Origin: an uncultured Pelagibacteraceae bacterium
GTDB lineage: Bacteria; Pseudomonadota; Alphaproteobacteria; Pelagibacterales; Pelagibacteraceae
Assembly: GCA_902594915.1 (NCBI GenBank)
Contig: CACJOA010000010.1
Span: 1 to 37,922, forward strand
Direction: 5' to 3'
DNA: 37,922 nt
In this document: piece after piece, positions 18,381-26,770 of the stretch
Layout: every line of letters starts with the position of its first letter
Position numbering within the stretch: the stretch's first letter is position 1
Notes under the pieces: generated by a model
What the model saw: the letters and a program-made list of their open reading frames with translations, nothing else
What the model was told of the DNA's origin: nothing
Database searches by the model: none
Made by a program: the position numbers and the translations under genes

Positions 18381-19487
18381 TTATTTTCTACCCTTAGATA
18401 GCAGTTGCTTGTAAAGTTTAACATCTGCATTTCCTTCGCATCCGATTATTAATACATTTGACTTTTTATCAAGATTGATCAATTTTTTTATTTTTATGTT
18501 GTTGCTTATACTTATTAAAGCAATAATTCCTGGAGTAGCACATTCTCCACCTACAATTGAACTTTTACTAAATTTTTTATCTTTTAAACTAGCTATGGTT
18601 CGAGCTACATTTTTGTCGGATACTGAAACACAACAATTAGTCGCCTTTCTTAATATTTGCCATGGCACGAGAGACATTTCGTTACAAGACATTCCACCCA
18701 TAATGCTCTCTTTTTTTATTCTTATTTTTTTTAGTCTATTTTTTTTTATACTTTGAAGCACACAATCAGCTCTGTCTGGTTCAACAATTATAATTTTTGG
18801 AATTTTCTTAAAATATTTTGCCACCCCAGCGACAATACCTGCAGCTAGCCCCCCAACACCTGCCTGAAGAAAGATATGAGTGATATATTGTTTAGTTTGT
18901 CTAGAAATTTCCTTTATAAGAATAGAATATCCAGCCATCGTCAGTTGAGGAACATATTTGTAATTTTTTGTTGATACATCTTGAATAATTTTCCAATTAT
19001 TTTTCTTTGATAATATTTGACATTTTTTTAATGATGCCTCATAATTTCCATTAACTCGTATAACTTCAGCTCCAAATTTTTTTATTTCATTCACTCTTGT
19101 TTGACTTACGTATTTACTTACAAAAATTTTACATTTTAGATTTAATCTTTTTGCACCCCAAGCAACAGACCTTCCATGATTTCCTGCAGTTGCTGATGAT
19201 ACAATTATTTGCTTTCCTCTTTTAGCAATTTTTTCTACTGCATATGCACCGCCAAGTGCCTTAAAGGACTTCAAGTGAAATCTTTTTGACTCATCCTTAT
19301 AAAAGATATTATTAAGTTTTAGTTTTTTATTTAGTTTATCTAATTTCAATAAAGGAGTTGGAGAATATCCTTTCCATTTTGAGATACTTTTATATGAGTT
19401 AATGAGTAAATTTGATGGCAAATGTTTTAAAACAGAACTTCTGCTGAATTCATAATTTTTATTTAATAGAAATTTAGAGTATTTCAT
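18381..19487 (-). CDS. PLP-dependent ammonia-lyase, diaminopropionate ammonia-lyase-like
   Basis: Fold-type II PLP enzyme, 368 aa. The cofactor Lys is Lys76 in 'KSFKALGGAYAV', preceded by 'FYKDESKRFHL', which resembles the diaminopropionate ammonia-lyase pattern (DExxRFGLxxFK) more than threonine dehydratase. 'SSATAGNHGRSVAWGA' is the substrate-carboxylate loop and 'AGVGGLAAG' the phosphate-binding loop. 'MGGMSCNE', then 'GGECATPG', also fit that family. Alternatives are threonine/serine dehydratase or a hydroxyaspartate dehydratase. It shares a minus-strand transcript with the photolyase and is divergent from gpsA across 173 nt. Confidence 0.7.
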   Translation of the reverse strand: MKYSKFLLNKNYEFSRSSVLKHLPSNLLINSYKSISKWKGYSPTPLLKLDKLNKKLKLNNIFYKDESKRFHLKSFKALGGAYAVEKIAKRGKQIIVSSATAGNHGRSVAWGAKRLNLKCKIFVSKYVSQTRVNEIKKFGAEVIRVNGNYEASLKKCQILSKKNNWKIIQDVSTKNYKYVPQLTMAGYSILIKEISRQTKQYITHIFLQAGVGGLAAGIVAGVAKYFKKIPKIIIVEPDRADCVLQSIKKNRLKKIRIKKESIMGGMSCNEMSLVPWQILRKATNCCVSVSDKNVARTIASLKDKKFSKSSIVGGECATPGIIALISISNNIKIKKLINLDKKSNVLIIGCEGNADVKLYKQLLSKGRK

Positions 19488-19660
19488 TTAGGATTTTGTA
19501 TTATTAATTTTTTTATATTCAAACTATAAATAAACCTATATTAATATTAATTATTAGTAATATTATGTTTAATAATTTTAGATACAAAAATTATATTTTA
19601 ATAATTTTCAAGTAGGAGTTGAAAGATATTTAATTTACAATCTAAATATAAAAAGATTAT

Positions 19661-20611
19661 ATGAGAAAAATATTAATTATTGGCGGTGGTGCAATGGGCT
19701 CTGCTTTTTCAATTCCATGTTTGGAAAACAATAATAAAGTTACTATTACAGAACCTTATAATAAGATTTTTATTAATAATTTATCTTCAAAAAAAAAATT
19801 TCACTCATCTTTAAAACTTACTTTACCAAAAAAGCTGAAGTATAGAAAATACTCAAAAGACATTTTAAAGGAAAAATTTGATTTAATTGTGATTGCTTTA
19901 AGCCTAGCCGGAATTGATTTTATTGGAAAAGAGTTGAAAGACTTAAAAATAAAAACTCCATTACTAATTCTCACTAAAGGACTAAAATACGATAAAAAAA
20001 AAAATAAACTATTAACTATTTCAGAATTGCTTAAGAATAACTATAATGTTGCAAATACATCAGTTTTGAAAGGACCTTGTTTAGCTAAAGAATTAGCGAA
20101 GAAAAATAAAACAAGTGTAGTGGTAGCCAATAAAAATATCAAAATGGCAAAATGGATTGGTAAACAAATATCAACAAAATATTATTTAACTGAATTTTCA
20201 AGAGATGTTATTGGTATAGAAATTTGTTCAGCAATCAAGAATATATATGCAATGGTTATAGGTTCAGGTCAAAATTTAAATGCTGCATCAGATTTATTTC
20301 AAAAAAGTGTAAATGAGATGAAATTTTTAATTAAATATTTTAAAGGTGATGAGTCAACTATATTGGGACTTGCAGGTATTGGTGATTTATATGTGAGTGC
20401 TGTTGGGGGAAGAAATAGTAAAATGGGAGATTTTTTAGGTAAAGGTTTTACATTTGCATCAGCAAAAAAGAAGTTTATGCTTAAGGATACAGTGGAAGGT
20501 GAGCAACTAGCAAGAGAAATTGCTCCTTTCATTTTAAAAAAAATCAATAAAGATAGAATACCTTTAATGATCAATTTGTTAAAGACAATATTATATAATA
20601 AAAAAATTTAA
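19661..20611 (+). CDS. gpsA: Glycerol-3-phosphate dehydrogenase [NAD(P)+]
   Basis: Cytosolic enzyme making sn-glycerol 3-phosphate for phospholipids; 316 aa, slightly short for the family (about 330). The nucleotide-binding loop is 'GGGAMGSAF' near residue 8. 'LTKGLKY', 'VLKGPCLAKELA', the catalytic Lys in 'CSAIKNIYAMVIG' and 'GLAGIGDLYVSAVGGRNSKM' follow in family order. The usual 'DNQSRNRRFG'-type segment is changed to 'VGGRNSKMGDFLG', so this is a somewhat divergent member. It stands alone on the plus strand; its last 4 nt overlap a small minus-strand ORF. Confidence 0.82.
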   Translation: MRKILIIGGGAMGSAFSIPCLENNNKVTITEPYNKIFINNLSSKKKFHSSLKLTLPKKLKYRKYSKDILKEKFDLIVIALSLAGIDFIGKELKDLKIKTPLLILTKGLKYDKKKNKLLTISELLKNNYNVANTSVLKGPCLAKELAKKNKTSVVVANKNIKMAKWIGKQISTKYYLTEFSRDVIGIEICSAIKNIYAMVIGSGQNLNAASDLFQKSVNEMKFLIKYFKGDESTILGLAGIGDLYVSAVGGRNSKMGDFLGKGFTFASAKKKFMLKDTVEGEQLAREIAPFILKKINKDRIPLMINLLKTILYNKKI

Positions 20612-20691
20612 CCAATTAAAAAATTATTTTCTACTAGTAATCCTATAATGATACCAATCAGTAATGCAAAAATTAATTTCTTTTTATCCAC
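20608..20691 (-). CDS. Tiny single-span membrane peptide at the end of the liv operon
   Basis: 27-aa ORF beginning with GTG 3 nt after the livM stop. It encodes a Lys-rich start (MDKKK) followed by a continuous hydrophobic stretch 'LIFALLIGIIIGLLV' and a short polar tail, the plan of a one-pass membrane peptide. The stop overlaps the convergent gpsA stop by 4 nt, which leaves no unused DNA. Non-ATG start and very short length make it uncertain. Confidence 0.35.
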   Translation of the reverse strand: MDKKKLIFALLIGIIIGLLVENNFLIG

Positions 20692-20694
20692 TTT

Positions 20695-21765
20695 TTAAGA
20701 TTTTTTACTAAGAGAAGACTTTAAATTTTTTAAATTTATAGAAGGGAATTTTGTCTTCCATTTTTGTTTAATATTTTCCCAAAGCTTAGCCATGCCTAAA
20801 GGTTCATAAATCATAAAAATGATCATTAAACCGCCAAATATTACCTGTTCAATAGAAGATATAATTGTAGCATCAATGGCACCATGAAATACATTATTAC
20901 CAATTGCGTTCAGAAGAACAGGGAAAAGTAATATAAATGCTGCTCCAATAAAAGCACCGTTTATAGTTCCAAGCCCACCCAGAATACACATAAACAATAT
21001 TTTGAAAGATAATTTAATATCAAAAGCAACCGGCTCTAAAGATTTTAGATAACAAAAAGCAAAAAGTGCACCTGCAACTCCACAATAGAATGCACTAATA
21101 GCAAATGCTTGTACTTTTGTTCTTAACAATGAAACTCCCATAGACTCTGCTGCGATGTCCATATCTCTAACTGCCATCCAATTCCTACCGGTACTCCCTC
21201 TAGCCATATTCATTGCTAATAAAGTTAAAACTGTGGTAACAGCTAAACATACAAAATACATAGCTAATGGAGTTGTAAACGGTTTACCTAAGATAACTAT
21301 GTCTTGAGCGGTTATAATTCCTGATGAGTCGTAATTTTTAAACCAACCAAATTTATCTATCATCCATATAATAAAAAACTGTGAGGCTAATGTTGCTACC
21401 ATTAGATAAATTCCTCTTACTTTTAAACTTGGTAGACCAAACAAAATTCCAAAAGCAGCAGCAATCAAACCTGACATTATTAGTGAGCCCACAAAACCAA
21501 GATCAGGCACTCGTAAAATAAGGTTAAACATAGCAAAAGCGCCTGCAGCCATGAAGCCAGCTGCACCCAAAGCTAATTGTCCTGTATAACCCATTACAAT
21601 TTGTTGTCCAATTGTTGCTAAAGCCAAGCAAAGCCAAGGAATTAATATAGAGGTATACCAATATTCTGTTTTAATAAATGTTGGTATTATTAACACACTC
21701 AGTACCATACAAATAGCTAAGTTAATTATGTCTTTTTTTGTGTAAGTCATAAAAACTGGTTTCAT
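20695..21765 (-). CDS. livM: Branched-chain amino acid ABC transporter permease LivM
   Basis: Second inner-membrane permease of the liv importer, 356 aa with about nine hydrophobic segments. LivM-type signatures: 'GQIVMGYTGQLALGAAGFMA', 'GLPSLKVRGIYLMVATLA', the coupling-loop region 'GRNWMAVRDMDIAAESMGVS', and 'MCILGGLGTINGAFIGAAF'. The C-terminal tail is cytosolic and basic. The gene follows livH with a 3-nt gap. Ligand specificity lies with the binding protein; urea/amide relatives use the same permease family. Confidence 0.93.
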   Translation of the reverse strand: MKPVFMTYTKKDIINLAICMVLSVLIIPTFIKTEYWYTSILIPWLCLALATIGQQIVMGYTGQLALGAAGFMAAGAFAMFNLILRVPDLGFVGSLIMSGLIAAAFGILFGLPSLKVRGIYLMVATLASQFFIIWMIDKFGWFKNYDSSGIITAQDIVILGKPFTTPLAMYFVCLAVTTVLTLLAMNMARGSTGRNWMAVRDMDIAAESMGVSLLRTKVQAFAISAFYCGVAGALFAFCYLKSLEPVAFDIKLSFKILFMCILGGLGTINGAFIGAAFILLFPVLLNAIGNNVFHGAIDATIISSIEQVIFGGLMIIFMIYEPLGMAKLWENIKQKWKTKFPSINLKNLKSSLSKKS

Positions 21766-21768
21766 AAA

Positions 21769-22677
21769 TTAAACTCTCCTAATAATTTTTTCCCCAAATA
21801 AACCTTCTGGTCTATATAATAAAAAGAATATTGCTAATACGTAAGGAGCCCAACCTTCAATAGCACCACCAAAGAACGGTCCAATGTATACCTCTAGTAC
21901 TTTTTCTACTGCACCAATAATCAAGCCTCCTATAATGGCTCCCGGGATAGATGAGAAACCACCTATAATTAAGACTGGTAACGCTTTTAATGCAAGATCA
22001 ACAAGAGCAAATTGAACACCAGCTCTTGCACCCCACATACATCCTGCAACTAATGCTACAACTCCTGCAGCAGACCAAACTAATAACATTATATGTTTTA
22101 AAGGTATACCTATTGAACTAGCGGCACCCGCATCGTCTGCTACAGCCCTTAATCCAAGACCAATTTTTGTATATTTGAATAAAAGGAATAGACCTATAAT
22201 CATTATAGCGGCCACAACTCCTGCAGTAATATCAAGAGCACTAATAAATAGTTTTAAGTTATCAGCGATCCAAGGTACTGGAAAATCTCCTATACCTAAA
22301 TCTAGTCTTCTTACCTCTACACCCCATGCTGCTTGAGCCAAACCTTCTAAAACATATCCTAAACCGATTGTAGCCATTAAGACTGTGTCTTCGCTAGCGT
22401 TCATTAGAGGTCTTAAAACAAATCTTTCTGTGCATAAACCAACTACTACCATTAAAAGAGCAGCTAAAATAAATGCAAGTACAAAAGGTATATTAAAATC
22501 TTGCATGAAGCCACAAAAAGCAAGCACTGAGAAAAAAACCATAGCTCCTTGTGAGAAGTTAAATGTTGCTGAAGCTTTAAAAATTAGAACGAATCCTAAA
22601 GCAACTAAAGAGTACATAGTACCAGCAAGCAAACCGCCAACCAAAACTTCCATAAAAAATAATAATTCCTCAACCAT
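21769..22677 (-). CDS. livH: Branched-chain amino acid ABC transporter permease LivH
   Basis: First inner-membrane permease of the liv importer, 302 aa, about eight hydrophobic segments. Signatures: 'GGLLAGTMYSLVALGFVLIF', 'NFSQGAMVFFS', 'GLGLRAVADDAGAASSIGIP' (ATPase-contact region) and 'LIIGGFSSIPGAIIGGLIIG'. It lies between livG (9 nt upstream) and livM (3 nt downstream) on the minus strand and should heterodimerise with LivM. Confidence 0.93.
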   Translation of the reverse strand: MVEELLFFMEVLVGGLLAGTMYSLVALGFVLIFKASATFNFSQGAMVFFSVLAFCGFMQDFNIPFVLAFILAALLMVVVGLCTERFVLRPLMNASEDTVLMATIGLGYVLEGLAQAAWGVEVRRLDLGIGDFPVPWIADNLKLFISALDITAGVVAAIMIIGLFLLFKYTKIGLGLRAVADDAGAASSIGIPLKHIMLLVWSAAGVVALVAGCMWGARAGVQFALVDLALKALPVLIIGGFSSIPGAIIGGLIIGAVEKVLEVYIGPFFGGAIEGWAPYVLAIFFLLYRPEGLFGEKIIRRV

Positions 22678-22686
22678 ATGTTTATC

Positions 22687-23481
22687 CTAGTGTTCTACTC
22701 CTAAATAAGCGTCTATTACTTTTTGATTTGATCTAACTTCATCAGGTGTACCGTCGCCAATAACTTTACCATAATCAAGTACAACAACTCTATCCGATAT
22801 ATCCATAACTACTCCCATATCATGCTCAATAAGAACCATAGTTGTACCTAATTCATCATTTACTTTTAAAATAAATCTACACATGTCTCTTTTTTCTTCA
22901 ACATTCATACCAGCCATAGGCTCATCTAATAAAATTATTGTAGAGTCTGTTGCAAGAGCACGACCTAATTCAACTTTTTTTTGTAATCCATAAGGAAGTT
23001 TTCCAACTGGTGTATCTTTAATATCTTCAATTTCTAAAAAACTTATTATCTCTTCAGACCTCTCTCTGTTTAACTTCTCCTCTTTTTTTACTTTAGGAAG
23101 TTGTAAAGCAACTTCAAGAAAATTTGTTTTTGTGTGAAGTTTTCTACCAACTAAAATGTTATCTAAAACTGACATTCTTTTAAAAAGAGCTAAGTTTTGA
23201 AAAGTTCTAGATAAACCCATTTGAGCCATAATATTTGGTGTTATATTAGGTATTTGTTGTCCCCTAAACGAAACAGTTCCTTGTTGAGGCTTGTAAATTC
23301 CATTAATGCAATTTAACATTGAGCTTTTTCCAGCTCCATTAGGTCCAATGATTGCTCTAACTTCGTGCTCAAGTACATTAAAAGAAGTATCTGTAATTGC
23401 CTTAACACCGCCAAAAGAGAGAGATATATTATTTACCTCTAATATTGGTTTACCTATTTTAAATTTTCTCTCTTGTGCCAT
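22687..23481 (-). CDS. livG: Branched-chain amino acid ABC transporter ATP-binding protein LivG
   Basis: Cytoplasmic ATPase of the liv importer, 264 aa. Walker A 'GPNGAGKSS', the LivG-type 'GLSRTFQNLALFKRMSVLDN' segment after the Q-loop, signature motif region 'LPYGLQKKVELGRALA', Walker B 'IILLDEPMAGMN' and switch His 'LIEHDMGVV'. The start is 2 nt after the livF stop. It should form the heterodimeric ATPase pair with LivF. Confidence 0.95.
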   Translation of the reverse strand: MAQERKFKIGKPILEVNNISLSFGGVKAITDTSFNVLEHEVRAIIGPNGAGKSSMLNCINGIYKPQQGTVSFRGQQIPNITPNIMAQMGLSRTFQNLALFKRMSVLDNILVGRKLHTKTNFLEVALQLPKVKKEEKLNRERSEEIISFLEIEDIKDTPVGKLPYGLQKKVELGRALATDSTIILLDEPMAGMNVEEKRDMCRFILKVNDELGTTMVLIEHDMGVVMDISDRVVVLDYGKVIGDGTPDEVRSNQKVIDAYLGVEH

Positions 23482-23483
23482 CT

Positions 23484-24302
23484 TTAATTAATTTTTTTCT
23501 TTGTTAAGCTTTCTTCTTTAAGTACGTCTCTAAAATTTTTTCTTCCTTTCTTTGAAATACCTAAATATAATTCTTTTACCTGTTCATTATTCAATAAACT
23601 TTCGGCTGTTCCATCCAACATAACTCTACCTGTCTCAATAATGTAGCCGTAATCTGAATTTTTTAGTGCAACGTTGGTATTTTGTTCAGCAAGTAAAATA
23701 CTAACTCCTTCTTTCTGATTTAATTCTTTTACAATATTAAAGATCTCAGCCACTAATTGTGGTGCTAAACCCATTGTAGGTTCATCTAAAAGAAGCATCT
23801 TAGGTTTTGCCATCATAGCTCTCGCAACTGCTATCATTTGTTGTTCTCCACCTGAAGTAAATGCTGCTTGACTTTTTCTTCTTTCTTTCAGTCTTATGAA
23901 ATAAGTGTAAATTTTCTCTAATTCTTGATTAATATCACCTTTAGATAATTTTCTTGAATAAGCTCCAGAGATAATATTCTCTTCAACAGTTAAGTGACCA
24001 AAGCATCTTCTGCCCTCTAGTACTTGGACCATACCAAGCCCAACCATTTGTGAAGGATTTTGTTTATCAATCGAAGTACCATCATAATCTATTGAACCTT
24101 TTGTAACTTTACCTCTTTCTGAGGCTAACATAGTTGAAACTGCTTTTAATGTAGTGCTTTTACCAGCGCCATTAGCTCCAAGTAATGCTACAACTTTTCC
24201 TTTAGGTACTTTTAATGAAACGTCATGCAATGCTAGAATGACATTGTCATACATTACTTCAATGTTTTTAATATCAAGAATGTTTGCTGAATTGTTACTC
24301 AT
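23484..24302 (-). CDS. livF: Branched-chain amino acid ABC transporter ATP-binding protein LivF
   Basis: Second ATPase of the liv importer, 272 aa, longer than the usual 235-240 because of a 30-residue Lys-rich C-terminal tail. Walker A 'GANGAGKST', 'GMVQVLEGRRCFGHLTVEEN' (the LivF-type Q-loop region), signature 'TSGGEQQMIAVARAMM', Walker B 'MLLLDEPTMGLAPQ' and switch 'LLAEQNTNVAL'. It is separated from the binding-protein gene by 106 nt containing two hairpins, which probably set lower expression for livF and the genes after it. Confidence 0.93.
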   Translation of the reverse strand: MSNNSANILDIKNIEVMYDNVILALHDVSLKVPKGKVVALLGANGAGKSTTLKAVSTMLASERGKVTKGSIDYDGTSIDKQNPSQMVGLGMVQVLEGRRCFGHLTVEENIISGAYSRKLSKGDINQELEKIYTYFIRLKERRKSQAAFTSGGEQQMIAVARAMMAKPKMLLLDEPTMGLAPQLVAEIFNIVKELNQKEGVSILLAEQNTNVALKNSDYGYIIETGRVMLDGTAESLLNNEQVKELYLGISKKGRKNFRDVLKEESLTKKKIN

Positions 24303-24336
24303 TAAGCTTTCTTTTATATTAAATTAAATTTTATTA

Positions 24337-24379
24337 AAAGGGGGAGTTTAAAATAATTCAATTATCTAAACCCCCCTTT
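24337..24379 (-). terminator. Long intercistronic hairpin between binding-protein gene and livF
   Basis: On the minus strand AAAGGGGGGTTTA pairs with TAAACTCCCCCTTT with one bulged base, and the loop can pair further (ATAAT/ATTAT). The run of G:C pairs is striking in DNA this AT-rich. A broken U-rich stretch follows. It can act as a partial terminator or as a 3' block protecting the binding-protein mRNA from decay. Confidence 0.7.
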
Positions 24380-24387
24380 CGATTGGT

Positions 24388-24409
24388 ATTAATTTATCTC
24401 TAAATTAAT
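24388..24409 (-). other. Second hairpin abutting the binding-protein stop codon
   Basis: Perfect 9-bp inverted repeat ATTAATTTA / TAAATTAAT with the four-base loop TCTC on the plus strand; it touches the TAA stop of the binding-protein gene. It stands just before the GC-rich hairpin on the transcript, giving a tandem structure. All-A:T pairs make it weak alone. Confidence 0.5.
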
Positions 24410-25749
24410 TAACCGCATTTTTTCGGTGTAATGTTGTTCTCTTTAGCAAATTTTGCTGCAGAGTCTTCAACTAGACCTCTAATAAATTTAGGATCTAATG
24501 GAGCTTCCCAACCAGTTACCTGATTGAATTTATCTCCATCCCACTGCATGACAGCAAATTTACCAGCACCTTCATGGTTTGCACATGAAATAGCGAACGG
24601 AGCTAACATTCCTCCAACTCCAAGCTCTTTAAGTCTAGCTTCAGTCATGTTTAAAGCCTCATAACCATCTCTAAACTCAGCACCGGTTACTGCTTTACCA
24701 ACTTTGTTATGCATCTTTTGGGCATTTTTTAATGCTTCAATCCACATAACAGCAGCACCTAGTCCTCTATTCCAGTAAACTGAACCAATCCTGTTTGGAT
24801 CAGCCAAGTTACCTTTTCCAGAACCATATACTTTATCTTTGATGGCTTTAACTAATGGATATTCTCCAGGTAAAGCATTTGCAACAGCATAAGTTCCCTT
24901 AGCTGCATCACCTGCTGGATACATATCCTCTTCGGCAGCACCGAATGTTACGTACATCATTCTATCTCTTGGGAAATTAATTCTAGCAGCATTAGTCATT
25001 GCTGTTGAATTCATTCCAGAACCTGCTCCCCAGAAAGTTACCCAATCAGGTTTTTCTTTTCTGATTTGCAGCCACTGAGATTGTTGTTCTAGACCTGGCG
25101 GTGGAATTGAAATTTCCACTAATTTCATTCCCCAGTCAGAAGTTATTTTTCTCATTGCTGGTAATGGCTCTCTTCCGTAAGCAGAGTCAATGTGTAAATG
25201 AACAATTTTTTTACCTTTCATCTTATCGATTCCGCCTTCGATCTGTGCCATAAATTTTAATTTAACGGCTATTTGTGACCAGTAGTGACTTGCAGCATTA
25301 AATACCCATGGCCATACTCTTCCATCAGCACCGTCAGTTCTTCCATAACCATATTGAGCTAAAACAACATTGTCTTTTGCCATACGGTTAATAACTGCAT
25401 ATGCTCCAGGTGTGCCTAAAGTATCAAATACAACTATTCTTTGACCATCTTTTTCAAGTAGTCTTTGGTAACACTCAACTGTTTTCACAGCGTTGTATTC
25501 TGTTTCACATTCTTGCCATGTAAGCATGACTCCATTCACTCCACCTGTCATATTGACATAATTCAAGTAATCAATTTGTGCACCATAATAACCAGTACCC
25601 ATTGCTGAGTAAGGTCCTACACGGCTACTTGCTATTGGAAAGTATTGAGTTTCAGCTCCAAATACTTTCTGAGGTAAAACGAGTGAAGAAAATAAAGCTA
25701 CAACTACTGTTAAAGTAGAAGTTAGTCTTTTAAACATCTTTGCTAACAT
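24409..25749 (-). CDS. livJ: Periplasmic branched-chain amino acid (LivJ/LivK-type) binding protein
   Basis: Ligand-binding protein that feeds the liv permeases, 446 aa, longer than classic LivJ/LivK (about 370) and nearer to the amide/amino acid binding branch. A signal peptide spans residues 1-31 (cleavage near 'VFGA-E'). The type 1 periplasmic fold is indicated by 'YFPIASSRVGPYSAMGTGYY', 'GGVNGVMLTWQECE' and a central 'KKIVHLHIDSAYGRE'. The start is backed by a strong AAGGAGG ribosome binding site a few bases upstream, rare in this window and in keeping with high expression. Hairpins follow the stop. Ligand not determinable; leucine-like amino acids are the family default. Confidence 0.88.
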   Translation of the reverse strand: MLAKMFKRLTSTLTVVVALFSSLVLPQKVFGAETQYFPIASSRVGPYSAMGTGYYGAQIDYLNYVNMTGGVNGVMLTWQECETEYNAVKTVECYQRLLEKDGQRIVVFDTLGTPGAYAVINRMAKDNVVLAQYGYGRTDGADGRVWPWVFNAASHYWSQIAVKLKFMAQIEGGIDKMKGKKIVHLHIDSAYGREPLPAMRKITSDWGMKLVEISIPPPGLEQQSQWLQIRKEKPDWVTFWGAGSGMNSTAMTNAARINFPRDRMMYVTFGAAEEDMYPAGDAAKGTYAVANALPGEYPLVKAIKDKVYGSGKGNLADPNRIGSVYWNRGLGAAVMWIEALKNAQKMHNKVGKAVTGAEFRDGYEALNMTEARLKELGVGGMLAPFAISCANHEGAGKFAVMQWDGDKFNQVTGWEAPLDPKFIRGLVEDSAAKFAKENNITPKKCG

Positions 25750-25987
25750 CTCTCCTCCTTTTTAGTTTTTGCTATGTTAAACATTCTATTATTTATAATC
25801 TAATCATATGGTTTTAATTTCTGCAATTAATAATCAATGGTAAAATGAAAAAAATACATACAAAACAAAGAATAATAATGTCTTAATCAACTAAGGATTG
25901 AATTTTTTTTAATTATTAATTTTATCTGATTTAAGTATATATCAAAGTGTAACCCACATTAAATAATATAAAAAATCATATAATTTT
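25750..25987. promoter_or_regulatory. Divergent intergenic region between liv binding protein and amidotransferase
   Basis: The longest non-coding gap in the window (238 nt), holding the promoters of the liv operon (leftward) and the amidotransferase (rightward). The leftward leader carries the AAGGAGG site next to the livJ start. I see no convincing riboswitch, hairpin or consensus promoter, and only a 12-codon ORF near 25844 that I do not credit. Confidence 0.5.
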
Positions 25988-26770
25988 ATGAAAAAAATTT
26001 TAATTGTTGAAGGTAATTTAAAAGAGGAAAATAAAAATTTTAGTGAGGCAGGCATACAAACTCATACTCAAAGTTTAAGAGATAGTTTATCTCATCTTAC
26101 TAAGTCATTATCATTAGATATAGTAAATCCATCATCAGACGAAAATATTGAGGATTTTAAAGATAAGCTACACTCATATGATGGTTTAATTTGGGGAGGT
26201 AGCAGTCTAAATATTTATGACAATACAGTAGCGATTAGAAAACAAATAGAGTTTATGAAAAACTGTCAAAATAAAGTAAAAAATATTTTAGGCATTTGTT
26301 GGGGCATGCAAGTAGCAGTTGTTGCTGCAGGCGGCCAAGTAAAAAAAGCTATAAATTCACATATTGGAATTGCAAAAGACATAGAATTAAATAAAGCTGG
26401 ACTGAGTCACCCCTTGTATGAGGGTAAAGAAAAAATATTTAATTCACCAGCTTTTAATTATGATGAAGTTATTAAATTACCGATGAACGGTATTTGCTTA
26501 GCATCGAATAAAGTTAATAAAATACAAAGTTTGTATTTTGAGATTAATAAAACAAAAGTTTGGGGCTTACAATATCATCCAGAGATATCATATGAAAAGA
26601 TGATAAGATTAATTAAATTTAGAAAAAAAAGATTAATCGAGACTAGAAAAGTGTTTAAAAATGAAAAAGATGTTCTAGAACACATATCATTTATAGAAAA
26701 AGAAATTTTAATTACCAATAAAAGAAAAAGAATGCTTGAGCTAAAAAACTGGCTTAATAGATTAAATTAA
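25988..26770 (+). CDS. Class I glutamine amidotransferase-like protein
   Basis: 260-aa protein with a complete class I amidotransferase triad: nucleophile Cys104 in 'GICWGMQVA' and His197/Glu199 in 'LQYHPEI'. The oxyanion region '[12 protein letters not shown]' precedes it. Stand-alone members hydrolyse gamma-glutamyl compounds or supply ammonia to a partner; gamma-glutamyl-polyamine hydrolase (PuuD-like) and GMP-synthase-like forms are possible. The last 50 residues are a Lys/Arg-rich helical extension. It is monocistronic, convergent with fhs (4 nt overlap), so context gives no partner. Confidence 0.75.
   Translation: MKKILIVEGNLKEENKNFSEAGIQTHTQSLRDSLSHLTKSLSLDIVNPSSDENIEDFKDKLHSYDGLIWGGSSLNIYDNTVAIRKQIEFMKNCQNKVKNILGICWGMQVAVVAAGGQVKKAINSHIGIAKDIELNKAGLSHPLYEGKEKIFNSPAFNYDEVIKLPMNGICLASNKVNKIQSLYFEINKTKVWGLQYHPEISYEKMIRLIKFRKKRLIETRKVFKNEKDVLEHISFIEKEILITNKRKRMLELKNWLNRLN

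Noticed and set aside
22385..22690. 101-codon plus-strand frame over livH
   Set aside because: Shadow of a strongly supported permease gene; composition rich in Lys/Thr and no domain.
25844..25882. 12-codon ORF in the liv/amidotransferase gap
   Set aside because: Too short, low-complexity and with no ribosome binding site; no leader-peptide pattern such as repeated Leu/Val/Ile codons.
25750..25987. Riboswitch (glycine, SAM or similar) in the longest gap
   Set aside because: No conserved helices or motif could be recognised; the region is plain A/T-rich with no paired element.
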